Shown here one piece after another: positions 8,406 to 16,693 of a DNA stretch of 27,608 bases. Under the pieces are notes generated by a model. The model was not told where the DNA came from, made no database searches, and was given only the letters and a program-made list of their open reading frames with translations. Source of the stretch: a virus. Numbering within the stretch: the first letter of the stretch is position 1; each line of letters begins with the position of its first letter. Both the position numbers and the translations under genes were made by a program. Location: positions 1-27,608 of IMG/VR virus record IMGVR_UViG_3300027971_000180; one strand, 5' to 3'.

Positions 8406-11400
8406 TTATCTCCTAGCAAGTGCTGGTCTATTACCATAGGTATTAGACATAGACTGTTGTACTGGGCTGCCCTTAGTTGCAATTTGTTGTGCAACCACAT
8501 CACCAACAATTACTTCAATTGTACGATTACCACGACTATCCATGGTTTCACGAGTTTCTGCTGGTTGACCGCTGTGATTATTAACCACAACATTAACATT
8601 ACTAGGCTGTGAGCGTATTCCAAGATTACCTTCACCATCACGCTTTAGGGGCATAATGGCTTCGGGTCCTGCTTCGCCCATTAACCCAGTACCTTGTGCA
8701 AATTTAAATAGTGTAGGACTATTTACTATTTGATTACTAAATGCACCGCCCATAGCAAATTTATGAACTGGATAAGCTTGATCAAATGCTCCGCCTTTGG
8801 CATATGAGGAACCAAAACCTTGTACTCCATAATCATTAATCGGAGTACTAGTACTACTGCCAAATCCTAAAAAGCTTCCCACTGTTTTTAATCCACTAAC
8901 TAATCCAGGTCGTGCAGCGGCGTAAAGTGCTATTTTTTGCTGTTCCAATTCATAGCGAAGTAGACCTTCTAGCATTGAATTTATTAAGTCTTTGTGATTT
9001 AATTTGCCGGTTTTTACAAAGTCTACAATAACATCAGTCATCTTATCAAATGTACCCTTAAATACATCTAGATAAGCTTCTTGACGATTACTTAACTCAA
9101 AGGTAGCATTAATCTGTGCATCTCTGCCTTCTTTGTCAATCACAAGATTTTGACGTTTTGCGGCAAAAATTGCTCTTTCATTGTTCATGGTTAGAGTAAA
9201 GCCTTCTTCATCCATATTACCGCCAGCAGCAAGTCTTGCTTTTTCATCTCGGCGCAATTTGTCTAATACAGCAGATTCTTCTTTATCTAAGTTTATTTTA
9301 TCACGTTGATATTTATTTTCTGCTTCTGCTCGTGCTGTATTTTCATCAAAATCGCGTTTTCTTTGACCAGAAATAACACCCCGTTGTACATCTAAATCAA
9401 ACTTTTCTTTATCTATTCTTAGCTGTTGCTCGGCAGTGTCTAGTATAACAGAGTCTAGTCTATATGCACGCTCTTTTTCAGCAGTTATTCGTCTATATTC
9501 ATTATCTATAACTAAAATTTGTTGTTTAATACTAAATAATTTTTCGTTTAAAGTTATTCTTGTTATTGTACTTGCATTTTCTTGTTTGCCAAGTTCTAAA
9601 GCTTCGTTTGCAGTTGCTAATTGTTCGCTTGCTCGCACATAATCTTGAACTTGTTGGCCACTAGATTCACCATCCATACCCTCAGCGATTTGTTTTTGTT
9701 TATTAAACTGTTCTTGTGCAGCTGTTTGAGCTTTTGTAACCTCTTGAAGTTTTCTTTCTGCCTGTGCTCGTTGACTTGCTGTGTCTAAGTCAAACAATGC
9801 TCGTTCTTGAATTTGACGATCCAATACAGTTTTCTTTGATAGAAATTCTAAACCAGTATCTTGTAAGGCATTTAACTCATTTTGCAGTGATAACATTGCT
9901 TGTAAATTTTGTACGCGCTTTTGTTCTAATCTTGTAGCTGCCTCATTGCGTGTTATTAAATCTTCTACTACACGTAGTTGATTTTTATTTTCTAGGGTTT
10001 GATCTGTTAAACCAAGCTTTTGATCTCGTAATGTGGCTAACCTACCTTGTTCAGTTTTATATAGATCAACATTAGCGTCTTTATTAGCTGCTAGTGCAGT
10101 ATCAATTTGTTGTTGAAGTCTAGCATTTTCACGATTATATTCATTTTGTGCATTTTGTTTAGCAGTATTTGTGGTTAAAATATCTTGTTCTAATCGCAAC
10201 TGATTGCGTAATTCAACAGCTACTTCACCAACAGTTACGCCTATTTTATCATACTGTGCTGCTAGTTCATTATTAAACTGAACAGCCTGAGTTTGTGTTT
10301 GATTTGCTAAATCTTGCAACTTAACAAAATACTCTCGTAAATTATTTTGTTTAGCATACTCATTGTTTATATTTCTAATATCCTGTTGTATTTTTAAGTT
10401 AGTGCTCTCTTCAAACTGTCGGCTCAAAATAAGAGTTTTATACTGCTTTTGAATTTCACGTTCTTGTGCTGTAGCCGCGTTTTTAATTGCTAAATCTGCC
10501 GATAAAATTTCAGTTTTTACTTTACTGGCTTGTGTAAGAAATTCATAAGTATTTTGTTGAGCTAAATATTCTTCGCTCATAAATCCTACTGAAGCGGCTT
10601 GTAAGCCTAATCTTGTTTGTAAAACTTGATTAATATTTTGATCTAAACTAAGGCCTTTTTGTATATCTTCTACTTTACCTGACTCAATTGCTCGTTGACC
10701 AGTAAGGGCAGCAGCAGTTTGCTCGCTTTTTACTTTAATTTTTGTAGCTTCTTGAGCAGCAGTTTTATTTATTATGGTTAATAGTTGGCTCTTTGTTAGT
10801 GCAACTGTAAGTTTATCAGCACTTTCTCCAAGTACTTTAGCAACTACACTATCAATATTTTTAGTAGTTAATTTAACACCTTCGCTTTCTTCAGTACCTA
10901 AGATTTGTTTAACAGCAGCAGCAGCATCTACACCACTTTGTAGTCTTGCAATAGTATCTGGACTTTTCTTTTCTTTTATAGCATCGGCTAAACTGTCTTT
11001 TGTATTTGCTTCATTAATTACTGCAGTTAGCCGTTCGGTGGCAAGTATTAGGTCAGTATTAGTTTTAATTGCACGTAACTGAATTTTAAAACCTTCATCT
11101 GCAATTCTAGCTTCTTCTCTAGCTCGGCGTTCACCACTTAGTCCACCTAATTGCGCTTTAGCAATTGTAAGTGCGGCTTGCTCTGAAGCATTACCTAATC
11201 CTTGTTCTATTAATAAAGAACCTTTTTGAAATACACTATTTAATCCGTTGGCAAATAAATCATTAGCTGTTTTAACGGCGCTTTGATCAATGCCTATTTT
11301 CATTTCTGCTGCTATATCTCTATTTTTAGTTGCCTGACTAATTTGTTGTAATAATGATTTTTGTTGATTACTAGTTCCTGATTGCCCTTCGCGGTATCCA

Positions 11401-14000
11401 GTATCTGCTAGTTTTTTATTAAGATTCAAAATTTTATTGTCGTACTCTTCAACAGCAACATTAAGTTGTGAATAAGCTAAAGTTTGTGTACCGAGTTCTT
11501 TACGAATACTTACCAAACCTTGTACAAATTCGGGTCCAAAAAGCACACCGCTTTCAGGACTTTTACCAAGTTCAATCATTGCGGCTTTTACTTCATCTAT
11601 ATCTTGACTGCTAAGCTTATTCATAATGCCGCCAAGATTTTGTAATGATGCACCTAATTTAAATATGGGATCATTGCTAGCTGTAGACTGTATAAACTCT
11701 TGGTATGCTTTAGTGGTTGCTTCAGTAGCAGATTTAAATTCTTGTAGCTTACCACTACTAGTTTTTGCTTCTACACCAAGTTCTTGAAATCTTTCTATTA
11801 CCTTTTTACTGCTCTCTTCACCTAGACGTTTAAAAGCTTTTGTAACGCTTTCAAGATCAAGATTTTCAATTCCTAAGTCTGCTTTTAATTGCGCTTCTGC
11901 TTTACCTTTTAAACCGCTTCGTTTAAGTAAACTTAAGCCACTCATGACTTGTTTGCCAAGATCTTCTGCTAATACAGTATCAATATCTTTGCCGACAATG
12001 CCTTTTACCCAATCAATAGGCTTATCAAACCACCAATTCATTGCTTCTTTGGATTTTTTAGCTTTTTCAGCAACTAACTGTATTGAGTCAGCAACATTAC
12101 TAAAAGCAGTAGCAATTGCATTAAGTCCTTGTATACTATCAGGTATAAATCCGCCAAAACCTTTATCCAATTCAGCCACAGTTCTGGCAACGCTATCCAT
12201 AGAACTTTTACTGTTTTCTAGTGCGCTGTTAAATTCTTCGGCTTCTTTTGTATTACTACTTAAAAGTGGTTCTAATATTGTAAATGCTGTTACTAGTGCT
12301 AAGCCACCTTCAATCCAAGGTGCAAATGCTGCTCCAATTATGCCTATTTCCGTACCAATAGCTGCAGCAGTACCTTGCACATTAGTTAACATTTTACCAA
12401 ATGTACCTAGTTCTTTACTTGCTGCAATACGTTTTGCTAATTCTTCACGGGCAAAACCAATACCGCCTATTTCGGTTTCTTCAGCAACTTTAGAAACTAT
12501 ACCTAGACGTTCAGCTCTAGAACCGGCTTGTTGGCTTATTTTAGCCCTTGCTTTCATTGCAATATTTTCGTACAATGTGCCTTTTTCAGCAGCCTCAAGT
12601 GCAAAAGTATTAGCAGCAGTAATTTTTTCATCTAAAACTAGTTGTTGTTTTTTTAAATCAACTATTTTTTGTAGTCCAGCAGCATGTTCAGTATATATTT
12701 TTACCTTTTGTTGCTCACTTTGAGTTAATGCAACTTGAGTCTTTTGTTCTTTATCTAATAAATCATTAGCTTTTTTACGGCTATCATTAACCTCTTTTTG
12801 AGCCTTATTTAAATCTAAGGTTGCAAGGGTACTTTGAACAACTCCTTGATCATTACTGCCTAATCCTTTTGCAATAGCTGTACGTCTAGTATTACCACTA
12901 GTAAATTCTTGTCTGGCTGCATTTAAATCTTTTTTTAGATTTTCCTCTGCCTCTTTTAAAGCAGGTATTTGTGCTTTTGCATTAATTCTGTTAACAGCAA
13001 TATCACCAAAACTTTCATTAATATCTCTAGCTTTTGCTTTTGCTAATTCAGCACTTTTAACAATTTGTGATTGCCAATCCTGTAGTGCAGGAATAGCCAT
13101 TTTAGCTAATTTAAATCCTATACCTACAATAGCTGCAGTTAATAATCCTGTATTATTAGCCAATAAACTTGCAATAGGTCCTAATACAGTATTAAATAAA
13201 CTTAGTGTAGTTTGGGCTATATTTATCAAACTAGCTTGTAATTCTTTATAGGGATTAGCTGGTAAGTCAATATTACCAAATTTATCTGTACCCTCTTTTA
13301 ATACCGCATTAGCAAAAGCTTGACGTCTTTCAAAATCAGTTAATTGACTAGCAGTTTTACCAATACTTCTGGCATAGTTTTCAGTAGCTGGACCAATTTT
13401 TGTAAATAAACCTAATTCATCCAACAGTTCTGGTTCTAGTTTAGTGATACCACGACTTAATCTACTAAGTGCATCTGTTACATCAACTCCTAGTGCTTGT
13501 GATGCTTTTTGTGCTACTTCACTAAGTCGCAACATTTGAGCACTAGTTAAACCTGCACTAGTTCCTTGTGCAGTAGCTGTCATAGCCTCTTTTAAACTAA
13601 TGGCTCCACCGGTTGCTTTTACTAAGTTTTGAGCCAGTGTGCCCAAGGCAATTCCGCTTCTAGCACCAAGTTGATCCAAGCCTTTAACCATGGTATCAGT
13701 ATCCATGGCTCTACTTAATACATTAAAAGCAGTAGCCGCAGCATATGTATTGGCCGCAACTGTAGCGTATAGTCTGACTAATCCACCAAGACCTTGCTGT
13801 TCATTAGCAAAGTCTCTAGCACTGGCACCAGTTAAACCACTAGCACCGCGAGCACGACCGTACTGCATTGAAGATAGTGCAGCAGGTCCTTTACCAAACT
13901 TTTCAGTTTCTTTATTATACTCTTTAGCATTATCAATATGTCGGCGCATAGCACCTTCATCACTGATATTTAGCTTAATGTCTATAGTTTGACCTGCCAT
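8406..14000 (-). CDS. Tail tape measure protein, lambda H type
   Basis: A very long (1864-residue) mostly helical protein, the largest in the window. Hydrophobic segments near 258-303 and about 540-570 could insert into the host membrane during DNA entry. The middle, roughly 310-1600, is Ala/Gln/Glu/Lys-rich coiled coil. The C terminus has the lambda-H-like signature, with GG-turn repeats (KGGAFDQAYP, MGGAFSNQIV) leading into 'GLMGEAGPEAIMPLKRD' at 1772-1788. The role is to set tail length as the tube polymerises round it, then to leave the tail at infection. At about 0.15 nm per residue (the usual rule of thumb) the tail would be about 280 nm. Start chosen at ATG 14000 with GGAG seven bases upstream. 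It has its own promoter and lies beyond a terminator that separates it from the chaperone genes. Confidence 0.92.
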   Translation of the reverse strand: MAGQTIDIKLNISDEGAMRRHIDNAKEYNKETEKFGKGPAALSSMQYGRARGASGLTGASARDFANEQQGLGGLVRLYATVAANTYAAATAFNVLSRAMDTDTMVKGLDQLGARSGIALGTLAQNLVKATGGAISLKEAMTATAQGTSAGLTSAQMLRLSEVAQKASQALGVDVTDALSRLSRGITKLEPELLDELGLFTKIGPATENYARSIGKTASQLTDFERRQAFANAVLKEGTDKFGNIDLPANPYKELQASLINIAQTTLSLFNTVLGPIASLLANNTGLLTAAIVGIGFKLAKMAIPALQDWQSQIVKSAELAKAKARDINESFGDIAVNRINAKAQIPALKEAEENLKKDLNAARQEFTSGNTRRTAIAKGLGSNDQGVVQSTLATLDLNKAQKEVNDSRKKANDLLDKEQKTQVALTQSEQQKVKIYTEHAAGLQKIVDLKKQQLVLDEKITAANTFALEAAEKGTLYENIAMKARAKISQQAGSRAERLGIVSKVAEETEIGGIGFAREELAKRIAASKELGTFGKMLTNVQGTAAAIGTEIGIIGAAFAPWIEGGLALVTAFTILEPLLSSNTKEAEEFNSALENSKSSMDSVARTVAELDKGFGGFIPDSIQGLNAIATAFSNVADSIQLVAEKAKKSKEAMNWWFDKPIDWVKGIVGKDIDTVLAEDLGKQVMSGLSLLKRSGLKGKAEAQLKADLGIENLDLESVTKAFKRLGEESSKKVIERFQELGVEAKTSSGKLQEFKSATEATTKAYQEFIQSTASNDPIFKLGASLQNLGGIMNKLSSQDIDEVKAAMIELGKSPESGVLFGPEFVQGLVSIRKELGTQTLAYSQLNVAVEEYDNKILNLNKKLADTGYREGQSGTSNQQKSLLQQISQATKNRDIAAEMKIGIDQSAVKTANDLFANGLNSVFQKGSLLIEQGLGNASEQAALTIAKAQLGGLSGERRAREEARIADEGFKIQLRAIKTNTDLILATERLTAVINEANTKDSLADAIKEKKSPDTIARLQSGVDAAAAVKQILGTEESEGVKLTTKNIDSVVAKVLGESADKLTVALTKSQLLTIINKTAAQEATKIKVKSEQTAAALTGQRAIESGKVEDIQKGLSLDQNINQVLQTRLGLQAASVGFMSEEYLAQQNTYEFLTQASKVKTEILSADLAIKNAATAQEREIQKQYKTLILSRQFEESTNLKIQQDIRNINNEYAKQNNLREYFVKLQDLANQTQTQAVQFNNELAAQYDKIGVTVGEVAVELRNQLRLEQDILTTNTAKQNAQNEYNRENARLQQQIDTALAANKDANVDLYKTEQGRLATLRDQKLGLTDQTLENKNQLRVVEDLITRNEAATRLEQKRVQNLQAMLSLQNELNALQDTGLEFLSKKTVLDRQIQERALFDLDTASQRAQAERKLQEVTKAQTAAQEQFNKQKQIAEGMDGESSGQQVQDYVRASEQLATANEALELGKQENASTITRITLNEKLFSIKQQILVIDNEYRRITAEKERAYRLDSVILDTAEQQLRIDKEKFDLDVQRGVISGQRKRDFDENTARAEAENKYQRDKINLDKEESAVLDKLRRDEKARLAAGGNMDEEGFTLTMNNERAIFAAKRQNLVIDKEGRDAQINATFELSNRQEAYLDVFKGTFDKMTDVIVDFVKTGKLNHKDLINSMLEGLLRYELEQQKIALYAAARPGLVSGLKTVGSFLGFGSSTSTPINDYGVQGFGSSYAKGGAFDQAYPVHKFAMGGAFSNQIVNSPTLFKFAQGTGLMGEAGPEAIMPLKRDGEGNLGIRSQPSNVNVVVNNHSGQPAETRETMDSRGNRTIEVIVGDVVAQQIATKGSPVQQSMSNTYGNRPALARR

Positions 14001-14059
14001 ATAATCTCCAGGTAATCTTAGGTAACCAGTAAATTAGTTACACATTTTTATGTATACCA

Positions 14060-14088
14060 ATTATACCACATAGGCAAATAGGTGTCAA
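14060..14088 (-). promoter_or_regulatory. Perfect sigma-70 promoter for the tape measure and tail-tip genes
   Basis: On the minus strand TTGACA (14088-14083) and TATAAT (14065-14060) are separated by exactly 17 bases. TGG stands directly before the -10, giving an extended -10 element (TGnTATAAT). Both hexamers match the consensus completely. Start of transcription is expected near 14053, about 50 bases before the tape measure ATG. It sits between the terminator at 14112-14144 and the tape measure, so it restarts transcription. Confidence 0.85.
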
Positions 14089-14111
14089 CACAAAAAATTT
14101 TTAAACAACAC

Positions 14112-14144
14112 AAAAAAACCCGCTTAACTGTTTGGCTAAGCGGG
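14112..14144 (-). terminator. Strong rho-independent terminator after the tail chaperones
   Basis: On the minus strand an 8-bp stem CCCGCTTA/TAAGCGGG with a 10-base loop is followed by seven T residues (14118-14112). The plus strand also has CTTTTT after the stem, so it could work in both directions. The TAG stop of the frameshift chaperone (14138-14136) lies inside the hairpin. It ends the upstream head/tail-tube transcript. Confidence 0.85.
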
Positions 14145-14911
14145 CTTTTTACTGTCGTGTTTAGAATTAACTTGTTCTTGTCTAATACTATCAATTGTTT
14201 GTACAAGTGATATAATAATTTTGTAGTCTTGTGGATCAATTTCGCAACACTGTAGTATTTCTTGAATTCCAGATAAGGATTTACCTAAATAAATACCATT
14301 CATGCCTTCCCATTCATCACGCAACATTCTGTATACAATAAAAGCCTGTTGCACTTCATAAGGAAAATCATCAAATTCTACTGGAATTTCTTCTTCTATG
14401 GGTTCAGTATCCATCATTTCGCACATTTCAAAATAACTTTCTTTAGTCATACTAACTTGAGTATTTTGAAAATAGCTTTTAAGCAGCCTGTTTACTTCGG
14501 CAAGCTGCTCATCGAAAAATTTGCTAGATCGCTTACCTGTTCACTAATAAACGCATCAAAATTGCTTGAATTTTTCATCAAATACAGTGCATTTTCATTA
14601 GTAAACTCTAAAAAATCTTCTAGGTCTTGACCAGTTAAATCAACTGGTGCTAGTTGTTCTAGGTATTTAAGTTTAAATCCAGTCCAACCTTTAATTGCAT
14701 TTTCTGTGTATAGTTGTAGGAATAAGTCTTCGTTAAAGTCTTCTTGTGGTTGGCGATTTTTAAAAGTAGTTTTTGTAGACTTTTTGCGAACGTTAAGTAG
14801 GATTTCCCTGGACAAGAAACTAAGTTGCAGCATAAAACCTGGCATACCAGGATACTCAACTTCTACTGATTTAGAGGGAACTAGTAGGGTTTTAAGAGAA
14901 AGTGTAGACAT
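14136..14911 (-). CDS. Tail assembly chaperone GT-type product made by -1 frameshift
   Basis: The downstream frame (ATG-accessible from 14450) stays open back to the slippery site. Ribosomes slipping at A AAT TTT (14522-14516) read 132 codons of the first frame and then continue FDEQLAEVNRLLKSYF into the second, giving a 258-residue protein ending at TAG 14136. The second frame is acidic at its start (about 12 residues from MTKESYFEMCEM onward contain EEE clusters) and ends Lys-rich (NSKHDSKKPA). Lambda gpG/gpGT and many siphoviruses make such a pair between the major tail protein and the tape measure, where both proteins coat the tape measure while the tube assembles. The second frame has no clear ribosome binding site before ATG 14450, which favours expression by frameshifting only. 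Confidence 0.85.
14480..14522 (-). other. -1 programmed ribosomal frameshift signal (A AAU UUU plus stem-loop)
   Basis: In-frame codons GCA AAT TTT contain the X XXY YYZ heptamer A AAT TTT at 14522-14516. Four bases later a stem of up to 10 bp begins (14511-14502 with 14489-14480, two G-U pairs; core AGCAGC/GCTGCT) with a 12-base loop that contains the zero-frame TAA. Re-pairing of both tRNAs after a one-base slip is allowed (AAT to AAA, TTT to TTT). The -1 frame from this point leads into the downstream 126 codons without a stop. Confidence 0.85.
14492..14911 (-). CDS. Tail assembly chaperone, G-type short product
   Basis: A 139-residue protein made when ribosomes do not shift frame. It lies between major tail protein and tape measure, the invariant slot for tail assembly chaperones. 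It begins MSTLSLKTLLVPSKSVEVEY, a pattern common for this class (short beta hairpin followed by helices with conserved acidic residues; PVDLTGQDLEDFLEF in the C-terminal half). AAGG lies about eight bases before the ATG. It ends seven codons after the slippery heptamer at TAA 14494-14492. It probably binds the tape measure and is lost from the mature tail. Confidence 0.8.
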   Translation of the reverse strand: MSTLSLKTLLVPSKSVEVEYPGMPGFMLQLSFLSREILLNVRKKSTKTTFKNRQPQEDFNEDLFLQLYTENAIKGWTGFKLKYLEQLAPVDLTGQDLEDFLEFTNENALYLMKNSSNFDAFISEQVSDLANFSMSSLPK

Positions 14912-14932
14912 TAATTACCTTAGGTTTAGGGT

Positions 14933-14955
14933 GAGGCTGGAATTACTCCAGCCTC
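14933..14955 (-). other. Hairpin between major tail protein and chaperone genes
   Basis: Perfect 8-bp inverted repeat GAGGCTGG/CCAGCCTC with a 7-base loop, in the 58-base gap after the major tail protein stop. No T-tract follows on either strand, so it is not a standard intrinsic terminator. It could slow transcription, protect the 3' end of the abundant tail protein mRNA, or be an RNA-processing site. Confidence 0.6.
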
Positions 14956-14969
14956 CGTGTTTAAATTAT

Positions 14970-16181
14970 TTAGTTAGCTATAGTAGTTGCTTCTGTAGCC
15001 CAGTATTTAATAGAGACTTCATTAGCTTGTTCAATATCAAATGCACCGGTTGTGTAACCTTGACCAGTAAATCCAATAGTTGTAGAAACAACTTGTTCTG
15101 TTGCAACTGTAGGAATACTAAGCATAACTGCCGGTAATTCAATATCAACTCGTGCAAGAGCTGTTGTGCTGCCGCCAATAGTAATTTTCATTGAGTATGC
15201 AGGATCTACAGCAGTAGCACTGTTACTAAGCAAAGTAGTTAGCAAATCAGCAGTATATCCTGTACCTGTACGTAGGTAAGCATTCATTGTACCTGTAATT
15301 GCACGTGTACCTGTAAAGTAGGTAATTGGTGTATTAACCACACCTAAATTAGCTGGTACTAGGTAAGTAATGTTATTTGCAAAAGTAATGCTACCACCAG
15401 TAAGTGGAATAGTATATGCTGTGCCAGTACCAGTAGGATTAGCTGCACTGCCAATACCACTATCAAATGTAACAGTACTTAGTTTATTAGCTAAGTAGTA
15501 TGCATTTGAACCTGTGTGTTTATAAGCAACAGTACCTGTTAATGTTCCAGTAAAACTAACTGTTTGTGCTGCACTAGCACCTGAAGTAGGTGCTGATATA
15601 GTAGGACTTGTAATTTGTCGTAAGATAGCACCCTTACCTGTCCATGCAATAGTAGCAATTGCATCTAAACCAAAATCAATTACTGCTTGATCCATAGCAC
15701 AATTGTCAATAACAAATGTAGTATTTTCAAGAACAACAATTAAGCCAAAAGGCTGAAGTTGATGAGTATTAGAGTTTGTGCTAACACATTGTGCATAAAA
15801 AGTGCTACTACCAGCACCAGCGCCAGGTGTCCAAGCTGGATTACTTCCACCAATTGCATCTTTGGCAAACATTGCGTTCCACAGTGCACCTTCTTCAGCA
15901 TCAATTGTACCACCAGCATCGCGTGGGCGAATATAGGTACTAAAGCTAAAATCAACTGGATTTAGTGCTGTGTTAAAGTTACGCTGACCACGATTAGGTG
16001 TTGCACCAGCTTCGCTTAGGGTAACAGTTTCAGTTGCGGTATTTTGACTAAAGCTAAATCCAGCCAATACTTGAATTTCGCGAGTATTGCTAGCACTAAA
16101 TCCAGTTGCTGCAACTACGCCTGTTGTATCTACGTTTGTAGTAAAGAATACTCGACTACTACGAATTAAATTAAATGCCAT
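14970..16181 (-). CDS. Major tail (tube) protein
   Basis: A 403-residue beta-rich, Thr/Ser/Gly/Ala-rich protein lying between the tail terminator and the tail chaperones, the usual place for the major tail protein. Its N-terminal half has the tube-protein pattern: 'IRSSRVFFTTNVDTTGV', 'LNPVDFSFSTYIRPRD', 'EEGALWNAMFAKDA', and 'IDFGLDAIATIAWTGKGA'. The middle (about 200-330) is a Gly/Thr-rich insertion that may be a surface Ig-like or decoration domain. The C-terminal 'STTIGFTGQG' closes the tube fold. AAGGA lies just ahead of the ATG. It polymerises into hexamer rings around the tape measure. Confidence 0.82.
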   Translation of the reverse strand: MAFNLIRSSRVFFTTNVDTTGVVAATGFSASNTREIQVLAGFSFSQNTATETVTLSEAGATPNRGQRNFNTALNPVDFSFSTYIRPRDAGGTIDAEEGALWNAMFAKDAIGGSNPAWTPGAGAGSSTFYAQCVSTNSNTHQLQPFGLIVVLENTTFVIDNCAMDQAVIDFGLDAIATIAWTGKGAILRQITSPTISAPTSGASAAQTVSFTGTLTGTVAYKHTGSNAYYLANKLSTVTFDSGIGSAANPTGTGTAYTIPLTGGSITFANNITYLVPANLGVVNTPITYFTGTRAITGTMNAYLRTGTGYTADLLTTLLSNSATAVDPAYSMKITIGGSTTALARVDIELPAVMLSIPTVATEQVVSTTIGFTGQGYTTGAFDIEQANEVSIKYWATEATTIAN

Positions 16182-16258
16182 TTTCGTTCCTTTTTGTTAA
16201 TGCCCAAAATGCATAAACTAGACATTTATCTGTTTTTAACATTTATCAGCATGGTTGC

Positions 16259-16693
16259 TTACAGAATCTGGTATCGGACTTGTAAGTTAATTTCACCAAC
16301 AGCATAAGGGGCTAGTAGCCCTTCGTCAGTTGTGATTGACTGGATTAAAATCTCAGTCGTGGAATTATTATTAGAATCGTAAACTAGTTGACGATTATCA
16401 TGAATGCATTTTTCTATATCGGTTAGTAGATTTTCTAATTGCTCACTGCTTAATTCACCATGACAGTATACTTTAACAGCAATGCCTAAAAATCCCCAGG
16501 CAAAATCACTGGGATGATATTCGCGCAGCTCAGTACCTGGCATTAAAAATACGCTGGGAAAATCTTCTACTTCGTCCCAGAACTTTAGCTTAGCATAACA
16601 ATTTTTAAAAAGGTTAACCGTATAAGGAGCTTTGCCGTCAATTAAGTTTAGTTTAGCAGTCAAGGCTTTTACAATTTGTGTGCGCTTGCTCAT
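16259..16693 (-). CDS. Probable tail terminator/tail completion protein
   Basis: A 144-residue alpha/beta protein directly upstream of the major tail protein, the position held by tail terminators such as lambda U. It starts 'RTQIVKALTAKLNLIDG', has 'FPSVFLMPGTE' and 'FLGIAVKVYCHGE', and ends in a strand 'GEINLQVRYQIL'. This layout (an N-terminal helix, a beta sheet, a C-terminal strand) fits the fold of this class. In the family it forms a hexameric ring that stops tube growth and joins the head. The start overlaps the previous stop as ATGA. The name rests on synteny and general pattern. Confidence 0.6.
   Translation of the reverse strand: MSKRTQIVKALTAKLNLIDGKAPYTVNLFKNCYAKLKFWDEVEDFPSVFLMPGTELREYHPSDFAWGFLGIAVKVYCHGELSSEQLENLLTDIEKCIHDNRQLVYDSNNNSTTEILIQSITTDEGLLAPYAVGEINLQVRYQIL

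Noticed and set aside
11944-12723. 259-codon plus-strand open frame opposite the tape measure
   Set aside because: It mirrors a Leu/Ala/Lys-rich coiled-coil coding region, has no promoter or ribosome binding site, and its product looks like a hydrophobic Ser/Ala shadow translation.
14136-14450. Second chaperone frame as an independent gene from ATG 14450
   Set aside because: There is no ribosome binding site before this ATG, while the frame is open back to a perfect slippery heptamer in the first chaperone gene.
14706-15137. 143-codon plus-strand frame across the chaperone/major tail protein junction
   Set aside because: Cys/Arg/Asn-rich shadow translation opposite two well-supported minus-strand genes, with no start signals.
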